Positions 50,567-59,583 of a stretch of DNA of 64,000 nt are shown here, piece after piece. Made by a program: the position numbers and the translations under genes. Source of the stretch: Chitinophaga ginsengisegetis (GTDB taxonomy: Bacteria > Bacteroidota > Bacteroidia > Chitinophagales > Chitinophagaceae); contig NZ_FUZZ01000002.1 in NCBI RefSeq assembly GCF_900168065.1, positions 496,001-560,000 on the forward strand. Direction: 5' to 3'. The notes beneath the pieces were generated by a model, which had not been told where the DNA came from, searched no databases, and saw only the letters and a program-made list of their open reading frames with translations. How positions within the stretch are numbered: the first letter of the stretch is position 1; the number at the start of each line of letters is the position of its first letter.

Positions 50567-51142
50567 GTGAAGCAAAATCAAGACATAACAAGAGACCGGG
50601 AATTATTGCTGGGACTGGCAAAAGGCGAGGATAAGTCATTGGAAATCATCTATTCTGAGAACTTTCCGGTGGTATTACGAATGATCCTTCAGCATAATGG
50701 CTCGGAAGACGACGCAAAAGATGTGTTCCAGGAGGCTATTATAGTATTATATGAAAAGGTACAAACCAGTGATTTTACTTTAAGCAGCAGGCTAAAAACC
50801 TTTCTTTATTCGGTTTGCCGCCATCTGTGGCTTAAAAAAGTTCATCGTACCTACGGATTATATGCTTTAACGCCTGAGCTGGAAGAAGTAATTCCGGCCG
50901 CGGAAGAACTGGAAGAACATGAGGCAAGGGATCAGGAATTCAGGATCATGGAAGGGGCAATGAGCAGTATTGGTCAACCCTGCCAAACCATCCTGGAAGA
51001 TTATTATCTGCATAAAAAATCTATGCAGGAAATAGCGGAAAAGTTCGGATACACCAATGCCGAAAATGCCAAGAACCAGAAGTACAAGTGCCTGATGCGT
51101 TTGAAGAAGTTATTTTTTGATCAATACAAAACACCACTATAA
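50567..51142 (+). CDS. Sigma-70 family RNA polymerase sigma factor, ECF type
   Basis: A 191-residue two-domain sigma factor. Region 2 lies in about 25-95 (NGSEDDAKDVFQEAIIVLYEKV and a helix with LYSVCRHLWLKKVHR). Region 4 lies in about 125-185, with an HTH around ILEDYYLHKKSMQEIAEKFGYTNAENAKNQKYKCLMRLKKLF. The start is a GTG (50567). The next gene, 13 bp downstream, encodes a membrane protease with an anti-sigma-like cytoplasmic tail, so the two probably form a signalling pair. The inverted repeat at 50495-50542 may contain its autoregulated promoter. Confidence 0.9.
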   Translation: MKQNQDITRDRELLLGLAKGEDKSLEIIYSENFPVVLRMILQHNGSEDDAKDVFQEAIIVLYEKVQTSDFTLSSRLKTFLYSVCRHLWLKKVHRTYGLYALTPELEEVIPAAEELEEHEARDQEFRIMEGAMSSIGQPCQTILEDYYLHKKSMQEIAEKFGYTNAENAKNQKYKCLMRLKKLFFDQYKTPL

Positions 51143-51155
51143 GCAGAAAGCAGCC

Positions 51156-52250
51156 ATGAAAGAAGACATGATCTTATTACGTGAAATTGAGCGTTACCTG
51201 GAAGGGGAAATGAGCGAACAGGAAAAAACTGCTTTCGAAACTTTACGTCATACCAACCCGTTAGTTAATAAACAGGTAGAAGAACACCAGCTGTTTCTGC
51301 AACACCTGGGCAATTACGGAAAACGCCAACAATTACAGACAAAGCTTAACCAGATACATCAGCAACTGGATATGCCGAGTCTCCGCAAACAGGCACAGGA
51401 AGAAAACCAGACTGCAAGAAGATTGACCATCCGTCGCAGAACCATCACCAACCTGGCTGCCGCCGCCTGTATAGCACTGGTTACCTCCCTGTCTACCATC
51501 GCGGTAATACAGAATGTTTCCAAAAATAAATCCACCGCACAATACGAAGATGTAAGAAGGGTACTGAATAATATTCAACGTTCCCAGAATGCCATCATCA
51601 GCGATATGAACAGTAAGAGCAGGGCCCCGTTAAACCCGGGCACCTATGGTGGTACCGGTTTCGCGGTATCCGGTAATGGCTACATCGTTACCAACTATCA
51701 TGTAGTAGCCGGCGCCGACTCTGTATATGTTCAGAACAATAAAGGAGAAGCTTTTAAAGCCATCAGCATATTTGAAGATATTTCCAGCGATCTGGCGGTA
51801 TTGAAGATTGCAGATTCTTCTTTTAAAAGTCAACCCTTGCCCTATGCTTTGAAACCACAAAGCGTAAAACTGGGCGAAGAAGTATTCACAATGGGCTTTC
51901 CCCGCGATGAAATTGTTTATGGCAAAGGTTATATCAGCGCCAAAACAGGTTTTAACGGAGATACTACGGCCTACCAGGTATCTATCCCGGTAAACCCGGG
52001 TAACAGCGGCGCTCCGCTGCTCGACAGCAAAGGAGATGTAGTGGGAATAGTAACCGGCAAACAAACTACCTCCGATGGTATTGCCTTTGCGGTAAAATCT
52101 GCCCACCTCAAACATCTGCTGGACGAAATGCCAAAAGATAAACAAACCCGGAAGGATTGGAACCATAAGAGCCGCCTGGAAGGAATGAACCGGGTAGATC
52201 AGATTAAGAAACTGGAAGACTTTGTATATATGGTGAAGGTGTATAATTGA
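51156..52250 (+). CDS. Membrane-anchored trypsin-like (S1C/HtrA-type) protease with anti-sigma-like N-terminus
   Basis: A 364-residue protein from the ATG at 51156. Residues 1-60 are a charged, helical cytoplasmic segment resembling the N-terminus of anti-sigma factors (EIERYLEGEMSEQEKTAFE). A positive stretch RRLTIRRRT leads into one membrane helix (about 99-119). The periplasmic part is a chymotrypsin-fold protease (about 160-340) with triad H182 (TNYHVVAG), D212 (SSDLAVL) and S284 (NPGNSGAP). There is no PDZ domain. Next to an ECF sigma gene this suggests a sensor-protease that also holds the sigma factor. The fusion is seen; the regulatory role is inferred. Confidence 0.88.
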   Translation: MKEDMILLREIERYLEGEMSEQEKTAFETLRHTNPLVNKQVEEHQLFLQHLGNYGKRQQLQTKLNQIHQQLDMPSLRKQAQEENQTARRLTIRRRTITNLAAAACIALVTSLSTIAVIQNVSKNKSTAQYEDVRRVLNNIQRSQNAIISDMNSKSRAPLNPGTYGGTGFAVSGNGYIVTNYHVVAGADSVYVQNNKGEAFKAISIFEDISSDLAVLKIADSSFKSQPLPYALKPQSVKLGEEVFTMGFPRDEIVYGKGYISAKTGFNGDTTAYQVSIPVNPGNSGAPLLDSKGDVVGIVTGKQTTSDGIAFAVKSAHLKHLLDEMPKDKQTRKDWNHKSRLEGMNRVDQIKKLEDFVYMVKVYN

Positions 52251-52263
52251 ACCGACACCCATT

Positions 52264-52301
52264 AAAAAAAGCGCGGGATATGTTATCCCGCGCTTTTTTT
52301 A
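52264..52301. terminator. Bidirectional terminator after the protease gene
   Basis: A perfect stem of 10 GC-rich pairs (GCGCGGGATA/TATCCCGCGC) extended by A7/T7, with a 3-nt loop. It serves the convergent protease and carboxypeptidase-regulatory-domain genes. Confidence 0.9.
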
Positions 52302-52315
52302 TGCCCTCTGCCTGC

Positions 52316-53032
52316 TTATTTCTTCAGCCAGGCTTTGTATTTATCAGTGATCCAGTACAACAAATCGTTGTTATTGATCGTCCGCATGGTATTATAATCA
52401 GGATAATTGTCCCGCATAAATAACTGGAGGGAGTCGCCTTTAAGCCCTGTTACCCGGCTTACCAGTACCGGTGTAAAGCGGGAGTCGATGTACTTTTCTT
52501 TTTCCATCTTCTCGTAATTCTCTTTAAACTGCCGTTTTTGTTTTTCTTTTTTGGAGAAACGGGTAATGGGACTAAATACGATACCAGCGCCTTCAGGAGT
52601 ACTGCCACCTGCCAGTGGTTTGTTCGGATTATCAAGAATATATCCGTACTGGTTACGTCTTTCCATTGAATCCACCTGGTAAGGCGTATACTGGGAGGTG
52701 ATCTCCACTCCTTTCAGGAACTTCCCGGCCGATTCCATCACCACATTGATGGTTTGAGTGCCGGAACTTTGGGTAACGATGACTGTATCCGGCTTGTAGC
52801 CTACGAAAGTAACCACGAGCCGGTCGTTGCGGGAGGCAGATATTTTGTAATACCCTCCCTGATCGGAAAGCGACCGTTTCCCGGAATTGAGATTGCTGAC
52901 TGTGGCATAGGGCAGCACCAGCTTGTTGCTGTCTGAAATCATCCCGGTAACGGTTACCTGTGCCTGTACCTTCGGAGCAAATGCCATACTGAGTATACAG
53001 CCTAGTGCTATGATGCGTATGAAAACCTTCAT
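52316..53032 (-). CDS. Exported protein with a carboxypeptidase regulatory-like (CarboxypepD_reg) domain
   Basis: A 238-residue exported protein. The signal peptide MKVFIRIIALGCILSMAFA is followed by an Ig-like CarboxypepD_reg domain (about 25-110) with VTVTGMISDSNKLVLPYATV and the FVGYKPDTVIV strand, the fold that opens many SusC/TonB-dependent receptors. Here it is alone and followed by a basic, helical C-terminal region (about 155-238) with KKEKQKRQFKENYEKMEKEK. A periplasmic or outer membrane adaptor is plausible; no enzyme motif is seen. Confidence 0.82.
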   Translation of the reverse strand: MKVFIRIIALGCILSMAFAPKVQAQVTVTGMISDSNKLVLPYATVSNLNSGKRSLSDQGGYYKISASRNDRLVVTFVGYKPDTVIVTQSSGTQTINVVMESAGKFLKGVEITSQYTPYQVDSMERRNQYGYILDNPNKPLAGGSTPEGAGIVFSPITRFSKKEKQKRQFKENYEKMEKEKYIDSRFTPVLVSRVTGLKGDSLQLFMRDNYPDYNTMRTINNNDLLYWITDKYKAWLKK

Positions 53033-53149
53033 ATAGAATATAATAATTTTTACAGCTAAATCCCTTCCAATTCTTTACAAACAGATCAGTATAGACATTG
53101 TTCATCTACCCTAACGAAGTACAAATTAAAGAAAATGCCACGGTGTTTT

Positions 53150-53185
53150 AAAAACAAAATCCTTCCACCCCGGGGGCGGAAGGAT
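53150..53185 (-). terminator. Terminator of the CsbD gene
   Basis: An 8-bp stem ATCCTTCC (53159-53166)/GGAAGGAT (53178-53185) around a C/G-rich centre, followed on the minus strand by a T-rich tract. Confidence 0.65.
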
Positions 53186-53215
53186 CTGTGTATTTAAAAT
53201 TTCAGGTTGTACCAA

Positions 53216-53401
53216 TCAGGCGGACTTCAGTAAATCGATCACTTCGTCCCGGCTTTTACCCAATTTCTGTTGCAGCTTTCCAATCAACTTATCTTCCTGT
53301 CCTTCTTCATATAACAGGTCATCGTCGGTCAGGTCCGCATATTTTTGTTTCAGGGTACCTTTTAATTCGTTCCACTTTCCTTTGATTTGTAACTTGTCCA
53401 T
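53216..53401 (-). CDS. CsbD-family small stress protein
   Basis: A 61-residue hydrophilic protein of the CsbD family (KIKGKWNELKG-type start, seen here as LQIKGKWNELKGTLKQKYADLTDDDL). Family members are general-stress proteins, for example sigma-B-dependent in Bacillus, with unknown molecular function. Full length, ATG at 53399-53401. Transcribed alone; it sits near an ECF sigma gene, but no shared promoter motif is clear. Confidence 0.93.
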   Translation of the reverse strand: MDKLQIKGKWNELKGTLKQKYADLTDDDLLYEEGQEDKLIGKLQQKLGKSRDEVIDLLKSA

Positions 53402-53482
53402 AATCTTTCAATTTATATGGTGATATAATCGGGTTACTTATGAAAGTGGAAGAGCCAAAGAATATGCCATCACCTGGTTATG

Positions 53483-54436
53483 CTATAAAGACACCTGGAT
53501 GCGGGTACTGAAAACCCTGCTTTCGCCGGCAGCCAGCTGAACCAGTCCGAGCCCGTTGTTAAAGGCATCCGGGGCGCCGCTGAGGTTTTCCACAGCAATG
53601 CTGGTGCGATGCGGCGGAATGTATATCTGCAGGATGGGGTAGCTATTTTCCGGGTAGAAGGCAATGTTGATATTTTTCTTCGGATCGTGGATCGTGGCAA
53701 GCGGTTGTGGCTTTGTAAGATCCAGTACAAAAGAATTATCAAGCTCCACGCCTTTCAGCAGCTTCCCTTCAACAAATTCGGTATATGGCAATACTTTTCC
53801 GGTAGGCAGCAATTTTTCGTTAAACTCCACTATTTCTTTTGAAGCAAAGGTGAGCACCAGTTCATCTACCGGGGTACCGGTGCTGAAGTATGGATGCCAG
53901 CCATCCATCACGGGGATGGTAACGCCACTCTGGTTTACGAGGGTGGTGTTCAGTTGCAGCTCATTACCCGCGCGCAGGGTAAAGGTAGCGATACAGTCGT
54001 ACGCAAAAGGATACCCTGCATCATCCGTTTGTTTAAAATGATGGGTAAGGGTTACCGATGCCTGCTGATCATCCGCCTGTTGCGCGGTTACAGTAAAGGG
54101 CGCATCGTATAACAAGCCGTGGATGGCATTTCCGGGCGCCAATGTTTTTTGAATGGTGTAGGGCTTACCTTCCCAGGTATATTGCGCATCCTTCATGCGG
54201 CATGCGTAGGGACTCAGTTTTACGCTTTTAAAGCTGGTGCGCAGATTTGCTTCCAGGTCGGCGATATCTGTATAACTATCTATCAGGTTCAGATTCCCTG
54301 TTGTGTGCTTTACCTTGAAAGCATGCAGCAGTGCGCCGTAAGAAGGAATTATTTCTACCTGCGTTCCTGTTTCGAGATCCTGGAGCGCAACGATATCAAA
54401 TCCTGCCTCTTGAAAAGAATGGATGCCAAATTTCAT
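53483..54436 (-). CDS. Aldose 1-epimerase (mutarotase)
   Basis: A 317-residue beta-sandwich epimerase that interconverts alpha and beta anomers of aldoses. Family landmarks are the catalytic histidines in GNAIHGLLYD (near 103) and DGWHPYF (near 180). The N-terminal EIIPSYGALLHAF and SPYACRMKDAQY fit the bacterial GalM/YeaD group. It is the last gene of the xylose cluster, 114 bp after xylA, so a role in supplying alpha-xylopyranose to XylA is likely. A long imperfect hairpin fills the gap to xylA. Confidence 0.9.
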   Translation of the reverse strand: MKFGIHSFQEAGFDIVALQDLETGTQVEIIPSYGALLHAFKVKHTTGNLNLIDSYTDIADLEANLRTSFKSVKLSPYACRMKDAQYTWEGKPYTIQKTLAPGNAIHGLLYDAPFTVTAQQADDQQASVTLTHHFKQTDDAGYPFAYDCIATFTLRAGNELQLNTTLVNQSGVTIPVMDGWHPYFSTGTPVDELVLTFASKEIVEFNEKLLPTGKVLPYTEFVEGKLLKGVELDNSFVLDLTKPQPLATIHDPKKNINIAFYPENSYPILQIYIPPHRTSIAVENLSGAPDAFNNGLGLVQLAAGESRVFSTRIQVSL

Positions 54437-54467
54437 TGTTCATTATTTTGGAAGAAAAAATAAAACA

Positions 54468-54544
54468 TTTTGGGATTTTACTTTGGTATTATTTGATAAC
54501 AGCTGTTTGTTGTTACCGGATAATACCAAGGCAAAATCCCAAAA
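54468..54544. other. Long imperfect hairpin between xylA and the mutarotase gene
   Basis: TTTTGGGATTTT (54468-54479) pairs with AAAATCCCAAAA (54533-54544). Inside, TTGGTATTA (54483-54491) pairs with TAATACCAA (54521-54529). Together they form a 77-nt stem-loop, 6 bp past the xylA stop. It may be a processing or attenuating element within the operon. Confidence 0.7.
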
Positions 54545-54550
54545 AGTATC

Positions 54551-55879
54551 TTAAATGCTTGCGTTGATCAGGTTTTCCAGCCATTCCTGTTTGCCACTGG
54601 TTTGTTTGGGCTCTCCGTTTGCCAGGGCAAAATTACGGAGGTCCTCCAACGTTAGTTTACCTGCTTCAAATTCCTGTCCTTTACCACTGTCGAAAGAAGC
54701 ATAGCGGTCCTGGCGGAACTTTTTATACGGTGTAGCGGTCAGTACTTTTTCCGCAACGATCGCTGCTCTTGCGAAAGTATCGATACCACCGATGTGTGCG
54801 TGGAAGATATCTTCCAGGTCGGTGGAGTTACGACGGGTTTTTGCGTCGAAGTTTACACCACCGCCGGCAAATCCGCCAGCTTCAAGGATCACGAGCATAC
54901 TTTCAATGAGGTCGTTGAGGTTGGTGGGAAACTGATCAGTATCCCAACCGTTTTGCGCATCCCCGCGGTTAGCGTCAATGCTGCCCAGCATCCCTGCATC
55001 TACAGCTACCTGCAGTTCGTGCTGGAAGGTATGGCCTGCCAGCGTAGCGTGATTTACTTCGAGGTTCAGTTTGAAATCTTTGTCGAGGCCAAACTGGCGC
55101 AGGAAGCCGATCACCGTGGCGGCATCGTAATCGTATTGGTGTTTGGTGGGTTCGCAGGGTTTAGGCTCTATGAAGAAGGTACCTTTGAAACCCTGTGCCC
55201 GTGCGTAATCGCGGGCCATGCCCAGGAAACGGCCCAGGTGTTCCTGTTCGCGTTTCATGTTGGTATTGAGCAGGGTCATGTAACCTTCGCGGCCTCCCCA
55301 GAATACGTAGTTTTCGCCGCCCAGTGCGATGGTAGCATCCAGTGAGTTTTTCACCTGGGTACCTGCGTAAGCCAATACTGCAAAATCAGGATTGGTAGCA
55401 GCACCGTTCATGTAGCGTGGGTTGCTGAATACGTTGGCTGTGCCCCATAACAATTTCACTCCGCTGGCTTGTTGCTTTTGTTTGGCGTAGGCAACGATCT
55501 GCTGCATACGGCTTTCGTATTCTGCGATGTTAGCGCCTTCGTCTACCAGGTCTATATCATGGAAGCAGTAGTACGGAAGCCCCATTTTGGTGATAAACTC
55601 AAAAGCTGCGTCCATCTTGTCTTTAGCGCTCTGATTGGCGTCCGGGGAAGTGAGCCACGGGAATTGTTTGGTACCCGGACCAAAGGGATCACCGCCGGTT
55701 CCGCAGAAGGTATGCCAGTAAGACACTGCAAAACGGAACAGTTCTTTCATGGATTTACCGCCGATGAGACGGTTCTCATCATACCATTTATAAGCCAGCG
55801 GGTTGTCTGACTGTGGTCCTTCGAACTGTATTTTACCAATCCCTTTGAAATACTCGTTGTTTCCTAATGTAATACTCAT
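54551..55879 (-). CDS. xylA: Xylose isomerase
   Basis: Converts D-xylose to D-xylulose with two divalent metals. The 442-residue protein is of the long class II type. Signs are the FHDIDL motif with the catalytic His near 101, the YVFWGGREGYMTLLNT segment near 187-202, FFIEPKPCEPTKHQYD near 229-244 with metal ligands, and GGVNFDAKTRRNSTD near 335-349. Full length. It follows xylB by 46 bp. Confidence 0.97.
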   Translation of the reverse strand: MSITLGNNEYFKGIGKIQFEGPQSDNPLAYKWYDENRLIGGKSMKELFRFAVSYWHTFCGTGGDPFGPGTKQFPWLTSPDANQSAKDKMDAAFEFITKMGLPYYCFHDIDLVDEGANIAEYESRMQQIVAYAKQKQQASGVKLLWGTANVFSNPRYMNGAATNPDFAVLAYAGTQVKNSLDATIALGGENYVFWGGREGYMTLLNTNMKREQEHLGRFLGMARDYARAQGFKGTFFIEPKPCEPTKHQYDYDAATVIGFLRQFGLDKDFKLNLEVNHATLAGHTFQHELQVAVDAGMLGSIDANRGDAQNGWDTDQFPTNLNDLIESMLVILEAGGFAGGGVNFDAKTRRNSTDLEDIFHAHIGGIDTFARAAIVAEKVLTATPYKKFRQDRYASFDSGKGQEFEAGKLTLEDLRNFALANGEPKQTSGKQEWLENLINASI

Positions 55880-55925
55880 AACTAATGTGGTTTTTTAAAA
55901 TGCTGGATCAACCTATATGTTTCCG

Positions 55926-57404
55926 TTAGTGCATCAGGGTACGAAGACCGTTCAGCCAGTTGCCGTAAACATCACGGTATTGTGACTGCAGTGCGGCATC
56001 CGGCTCTATCACTGCGAGGCATTCCATACCGCGGAAAGCGTCTGCAGTACTAACATAGCCGGCTCCTATTGCGGCGCCGCGGGCGGCGCCCTGAGCACCA
56101 TCTGTATTATATAATTCTATCACTACATTGGCGGTATTGGCGAAGGCTTCCCGGAACAGGGGGCTGAGGAACATGTTGGCATGTCCGGCTCTTACGCGGT
56201 GGATGCTGAGGTCCATTTCCGCCATGATGTCCATGCCATAGTTAAGGCCAAATACAATTCCTTCCTGTACAGCGCGCATGATGTGCGCACGGCTGTGGCG
56301 GTTGAACTCCAGGTTGCGGAGGGTAGCGCCGAGGCTCCTGTTTTCCAGGATGCGTTCCGCACCGTTGCCAAAAGGAAACACCTGCAGACCCTTAGCGCCT
56401 ACCGGCGCCTGTTGCGCCAGGGTATTCATTTCAGGATAGGTGATATCCCCTACCAGGTTTTTGAGCCAGCTGTTGGCAATGCCGGTACCATTAAGACACA
56501 TGAGCACGCCATTTCTCGTATGGGCGTGATCGTTATTCACATGCACAAATGTATTGACACGGCTCTGCTGGTCGAAACTGTTTTTATCGTGTACGGCATA
56601 TACTACGCCCGATGTACCCGCTGTGGTGGCGGCTTCTCCGGGTTGCAGCACGTTGAGTGAGAAAGCGTTGTTGGGCTGATCGCCGGCGCGGTAGGTAACC
56701 GGTGTACCGGGCGCCAGTTTCAAGGTAGCAGCTGCTGCCGCTGTGAGCTGGCCCTGGATGCCGAACGTAGGTACGATGGCAGACAGCAGTTGTTCATCTA
56801 TATTATAATATTTCAGTAATGCTTTGGAAACGGCATTTTCCTCAAAGTCCCAGAAGGTACCTTCTGATAAGCCGGAGATGGTGGTGCAGGCTTCACCGGT
56901 TAATTTCATCGCAATAAAATCACCCGGCAGCATTACCTTATGAATACGTTCATAAATATGCGGTTCATTTTCCTGGATCCAGCGGAGCTTTGAAGCGGTG
57001 AAGTTACCGGGAGAATTAAGCAGGTGCTCAAGGCAATACTGTTCCCCGAGTGCTTTAAAGGCGGCATTACCAGTATTTACGGCACGGCTGTCGCACCAGA
57101 TAATAGCCGGGCGCAGCACCTGTTGTTGCTTGTCCACACACACTAATCCGTGCATCTGGTAGGCAATACCTATTCCTTTGATCTGTGCAGGATCAACAGT
57201 ATACCTGTTCAGCAGGATTTCCGTAGCGTGAATAATTTCCTTCCACCAGCTCTCAGGGTCCTGCTCTGCCCAGTCGGCCTGGGGTACATCAATAGCCATC
57301 TCTTTTTCGGGGCAGGTGGCAGTGGCCACGCAAGCGCCGGTATCAGCATTCAGCAACGCCGCTTTGATAGACGATGACCCAATATCGTATCCTATAAAGT
57401 ACAT
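55926..57404 (-). CDS. xylB: Xylulokinase
   Basis: Phosphorylates D-xylulose for entry into the pentose phosphate pathway. The 492-residue FGGY-family kinase has the phosphate 1 motif GYDIGSSSIKAALL (4-17), the substrate-binding MHGLVCVDKQQQ, IIWCDSRA, and the FGGY C-terminal lobe with AGTSGVVY. Located between the transporter (96 bp upstream, containing a hairpin) and xylA (46 bp downstream). ATG at 57402-57404. Confidence 0.94.
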   Translation of the reverse strand: MYFIGYDIGSSSIKAALLNADTGACVATATCPEKEMAIDVPQADWAEQDPESWWKEIIHATEILLNRYTVDPAQIKGIGIAYQMHGLVCVDKQQQVLRPAIIWCDSRAVNTGNAAFKALGEQYCLEHLLNSPGNFTASKLRWIQENEPHIYERIHKVMLPGDFIAMKLTGEACTTISGLSEGTFWDFEENAVSKALLKYYNIDEQLLSAIVPTFGIQGQLTAAAAATLKLAPGTPVTYRAGDQPNNAFSLNVLQPGEAATTAGTSGVVYAVHDKNSFDQQSRVNTFVHVNNDHAHTRNGVLMCLNGTGIANSWLKNLVGDITYPEMNTLAQQAPVGAKGLQVFPFGNGAERILENRSLGATLRNLEFNRHSRAHIMRAVQEGIVFGLNYGMDIMAEMDLSIHRVRAGHANMFLSPLFREAFANTANVVIELYNTDGAQGAARGAAIGAGYVSTADAFRGMECLAVIEPDAALQSQYRDVYGNWLNGLRTLMH

Positions 57405-57435
57405 AACGCGAAAAAATTAACAATCTGAAAAAGGA

Positions 57436-57475
57436 CCGGATATTTTACGACAGGAAAATGTCCTAAAATATCCGG
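57436..57475. other. Hairpin between the xylose transporter gene and xylB
   Basis: CCGGATATTTTA (57436-57447) and TAAAATATCCGG (57464-57475) pair perfectly. After one C-C mismatch an inner GACA/TGTC helix closes a 6-nt loop. On the minus strand it is followed by TCCTTTTTC, so it may terminate part of the transcripts between the transporter gene and xylB. Confidence 0.7.
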
Positions 57476-57500
57476 ATACCAAAATAATAAAATGTTCCTA

Positions 57501-59186
57501 TTACCAGAATACAGTATACAGGGCAATAAGAATACCTACAATCAGTAAGGCGCCCACGGTAAAGCCCAGGTTGGGTTTAAACATGCTGGCGTCGATAGCC
57601 AGTCCTTTCGGATTGTTCACACTGCGTTTATCCGACAACGTAATAATGATCATACCCACCACGCACACTACAAACACCAGTCCCATACGATCAATAAAGG
57701 CCATTTCATATAAGCCGCTGTCCGGGTTTAATGCGGCAAAGCCAAACTGGTGCAAAGGCTCCAGGTTTACCCATGCCGGCATAAATTTCAGGAAGAAGGA
57801 AAGAAGCAAACCACCTATCATCGCAAACATGGCTGCGCTGGAGGTTGTCCGTTTCCAGAAAAATCCGAGGGCAAACATGGCAAATACACCGGGAGAAACA
57901 AAGCCGGTATATTCCTGGATAAACTGGAAACCACCTTTTTTATCGATACCGAGGAAGTTGGAAATCACGATGGCAATGATCATGGTAATAATTACCACGG
58001 CACGGCCTACGCCTACGATCTTCTTTTCGTCGGCATTCTTGTTATATATCTTCTTATAAATATCCAGGGAATAAATGGTGGAAATACTGTTGGCCTTACC
58101 TGCCAGGGAAGCCACTACCGCAGCTGTTAAAGCAGCAAATGCCAGTCCTTTCAGCCCCGAAGGCAGGAGGTTGAGCAGTACAGGGTAAGCATTATCCGGG
58201 TTCAGGGAACCGCCTTTCATCATGGATTGTGCGAAATCGCCGTGGTTCTGGGCATACAGTACGTAAGCCGCAATACCCGGTAATACTACGATCACCGGCA
58301 TCAGGAGTTTCAGGAAGCCTGCAAACAGTAATCCCTGGCGGGCGGTTTTCAGATCCGCACCCAATGCACGCTGTGTAATATATTGGTTACATCCCCAGTA
58401 GTTCAGGTTTACGATCCACATACCACCAATCAGCACGCTCAGGCCGGGCAAATCGAGGTATTTGGGATTCTCTTTATGAAGGATCATATGGAAATGATCG
58501 CTGGCATGTTGTGTCATCAGGGAGAAGCCTTTTAATACGCCTTTCTCACCAAAATGCTCAGACACCAGCTGTAATGCCAGGTAAGTAGTGGCTAATCCGC
58601 CCAGGATAAGGAAAAACACCTGTATCACATCGGTGTAACCGATCACCTTCATCCCTCCCAGTGTAATGAGGATGGCGAAGAAGGCCAGTGCCACCATACA
58701 CACATAGAAGTTTATACCGGAGATGGTGGAAACAGCAAGGGCGCCGAGATAAAGAATAGAGGTGAGATTCACTACCACATACAACAACAGCCAGAAAACG
58801 GCCATGATGGTACTTACCGTTTGATTATACCTGCGTTCCAGAAACTGGGGCATGGTATAGATCTTATTTTTCAGGTAAATAGGCAGGAAAAACACTGCTA
58901 CCACGATGAGCGTAGCCGCCGCCATCCATTCGTAGGTTGAAATGGCCAGTCCCATGCTGAATCCGTTTCCGGACATCCCTATAAACTGCTCTGCAGAAAT
59001 ATTGGAAGCAATGAGCGATGCGCCGATAGCCCACCAGGTAAGGGAACCTTCTGCCAGGAAAAAGTCTTTGGAATCCGTTGTGGTCTTCTTCTTTTTCTGA
59101 TAGATATAGTAACCATAGCCAGCCACTATTAAAAAATATACCAGGAATACCAGGTAATCAAAGATGTGTAAGGATTTTGTTTGCAT
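57501..59186 (-). CDS. Sodium/solute symporter, probable Na+/xylose symporter
   Basis: A 561-residue SSS-family (SGLT-type) transporter with about 14 membrane helices. Family segments are SNISAEQFIGMSGNGFSMGL, the GGLATTYLALQ and the signature WGCNQYITQRALGA region. The ATG at 59184-59186 is chosen; a TTG at 59195 would add three residues. Position at the head of xylB-xylA-mutarotase makes D-xylose the likely substrate, but glucose or galactose cannot be excluded from sequence alone. The upstream 150 bp are A/T-rich without a clear TAnnTTTG promoter. Confidence 0.9.
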   Translation of the reverse strand: MQTKSLHIFDYLVFLVYFLIVAGYGYYIYQKKKKTTTDSKDFFLAEGSLTWWAIGASLIASNISAEQFIGMSGNGFSMGLAISTYEWMAAATLIVVAVFFLPIYLKNKIYTMPQFLERRYNQTVSTIMAVFWLLLYVVVNLTSILYLGALAVSTISGINFYVCMVALAFFAILITLGGMKVIGYTDVIQVFFLILGGLATTYLALQLVSEHFGEKGVLKGFSLMTQHASDHFHMILHKENPKYLDLPGLSVLIGGMWIVNLNYWGCNQYITQRALGADLKTARQGLLFAGFLKLLMPVIVVLPGIAAYVLYAQNHGDFAQSMMKGGSLNPDNAYPVLLNLLPSGLKGLAFAALTAAVVASLAGKANSISTIYSLDIYKKIYNKNADEKKIVGVGRAVVIITMIIAIVISNFLGIDKKGGFQFIQEYTGFVSPGVFAMFALGFFWKRTTSSAAMFAMIGGLLLSFFLKFMPAWVNLEPLHQFGFAALNPDSGLYEMAFIDRMGLVFVVCVVGMIIITLSDKRSVNNPKGLAIDASMFKPNLGFTVGALLIVGILIALYTVFW

Positions 59187-59583
59187 AACGTTCAAACGTG
59201 GTTATAAAAAATTTAGCGGATCAATATACATAATAAATGTAAAAAATACGCTTACAAATGTTTTTTTTACGTGAAAATAAAAAACGCGAGGGCTGCCGCG
59301 GTTTACCGGGTGCTAAAACTATACATTTAAATTACTTGTCATAGTGCTTTTGTATAAAAAGAAACAATTGATACCCTTTACTTTCACAAAAGGTACCCGT
59401 GAACGCAATAAAAATACATTCCTGATTGATTTCCTTTCCTTTATGGAGATAGGAATTGTCAACTGAATGCCTGATAGCGTGGAAATAAAAAATAAATATA
59501 GAACACAGAAAACCGGGAAGCAAGTTTTTCGGCTTTAGCGGGAAAAAACATTTTGGCCGATGCCTGCCCGTAGCGGGTTGTTA
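59187..59583. other. Intergenic region upstream of the xylose operon, no gene seen
   Basis: About 397 bp. The part next to the transporter gene (59190-59290) is A/T-rich and likely holds its promoter and operator; it contains ACAT-N5-ATGT (59227-59239). A short minus-strand frame (59332-59523) starts at a TTG and has no family features, so I do not call it. Confidence 0.45.

Noticed and set aside
59332..59523. 63-codon minus-strand frame upstream of the xylose operon
   Set aside because: Starts at TTG without a recognisable start context and shows no family features; left as intergenic.
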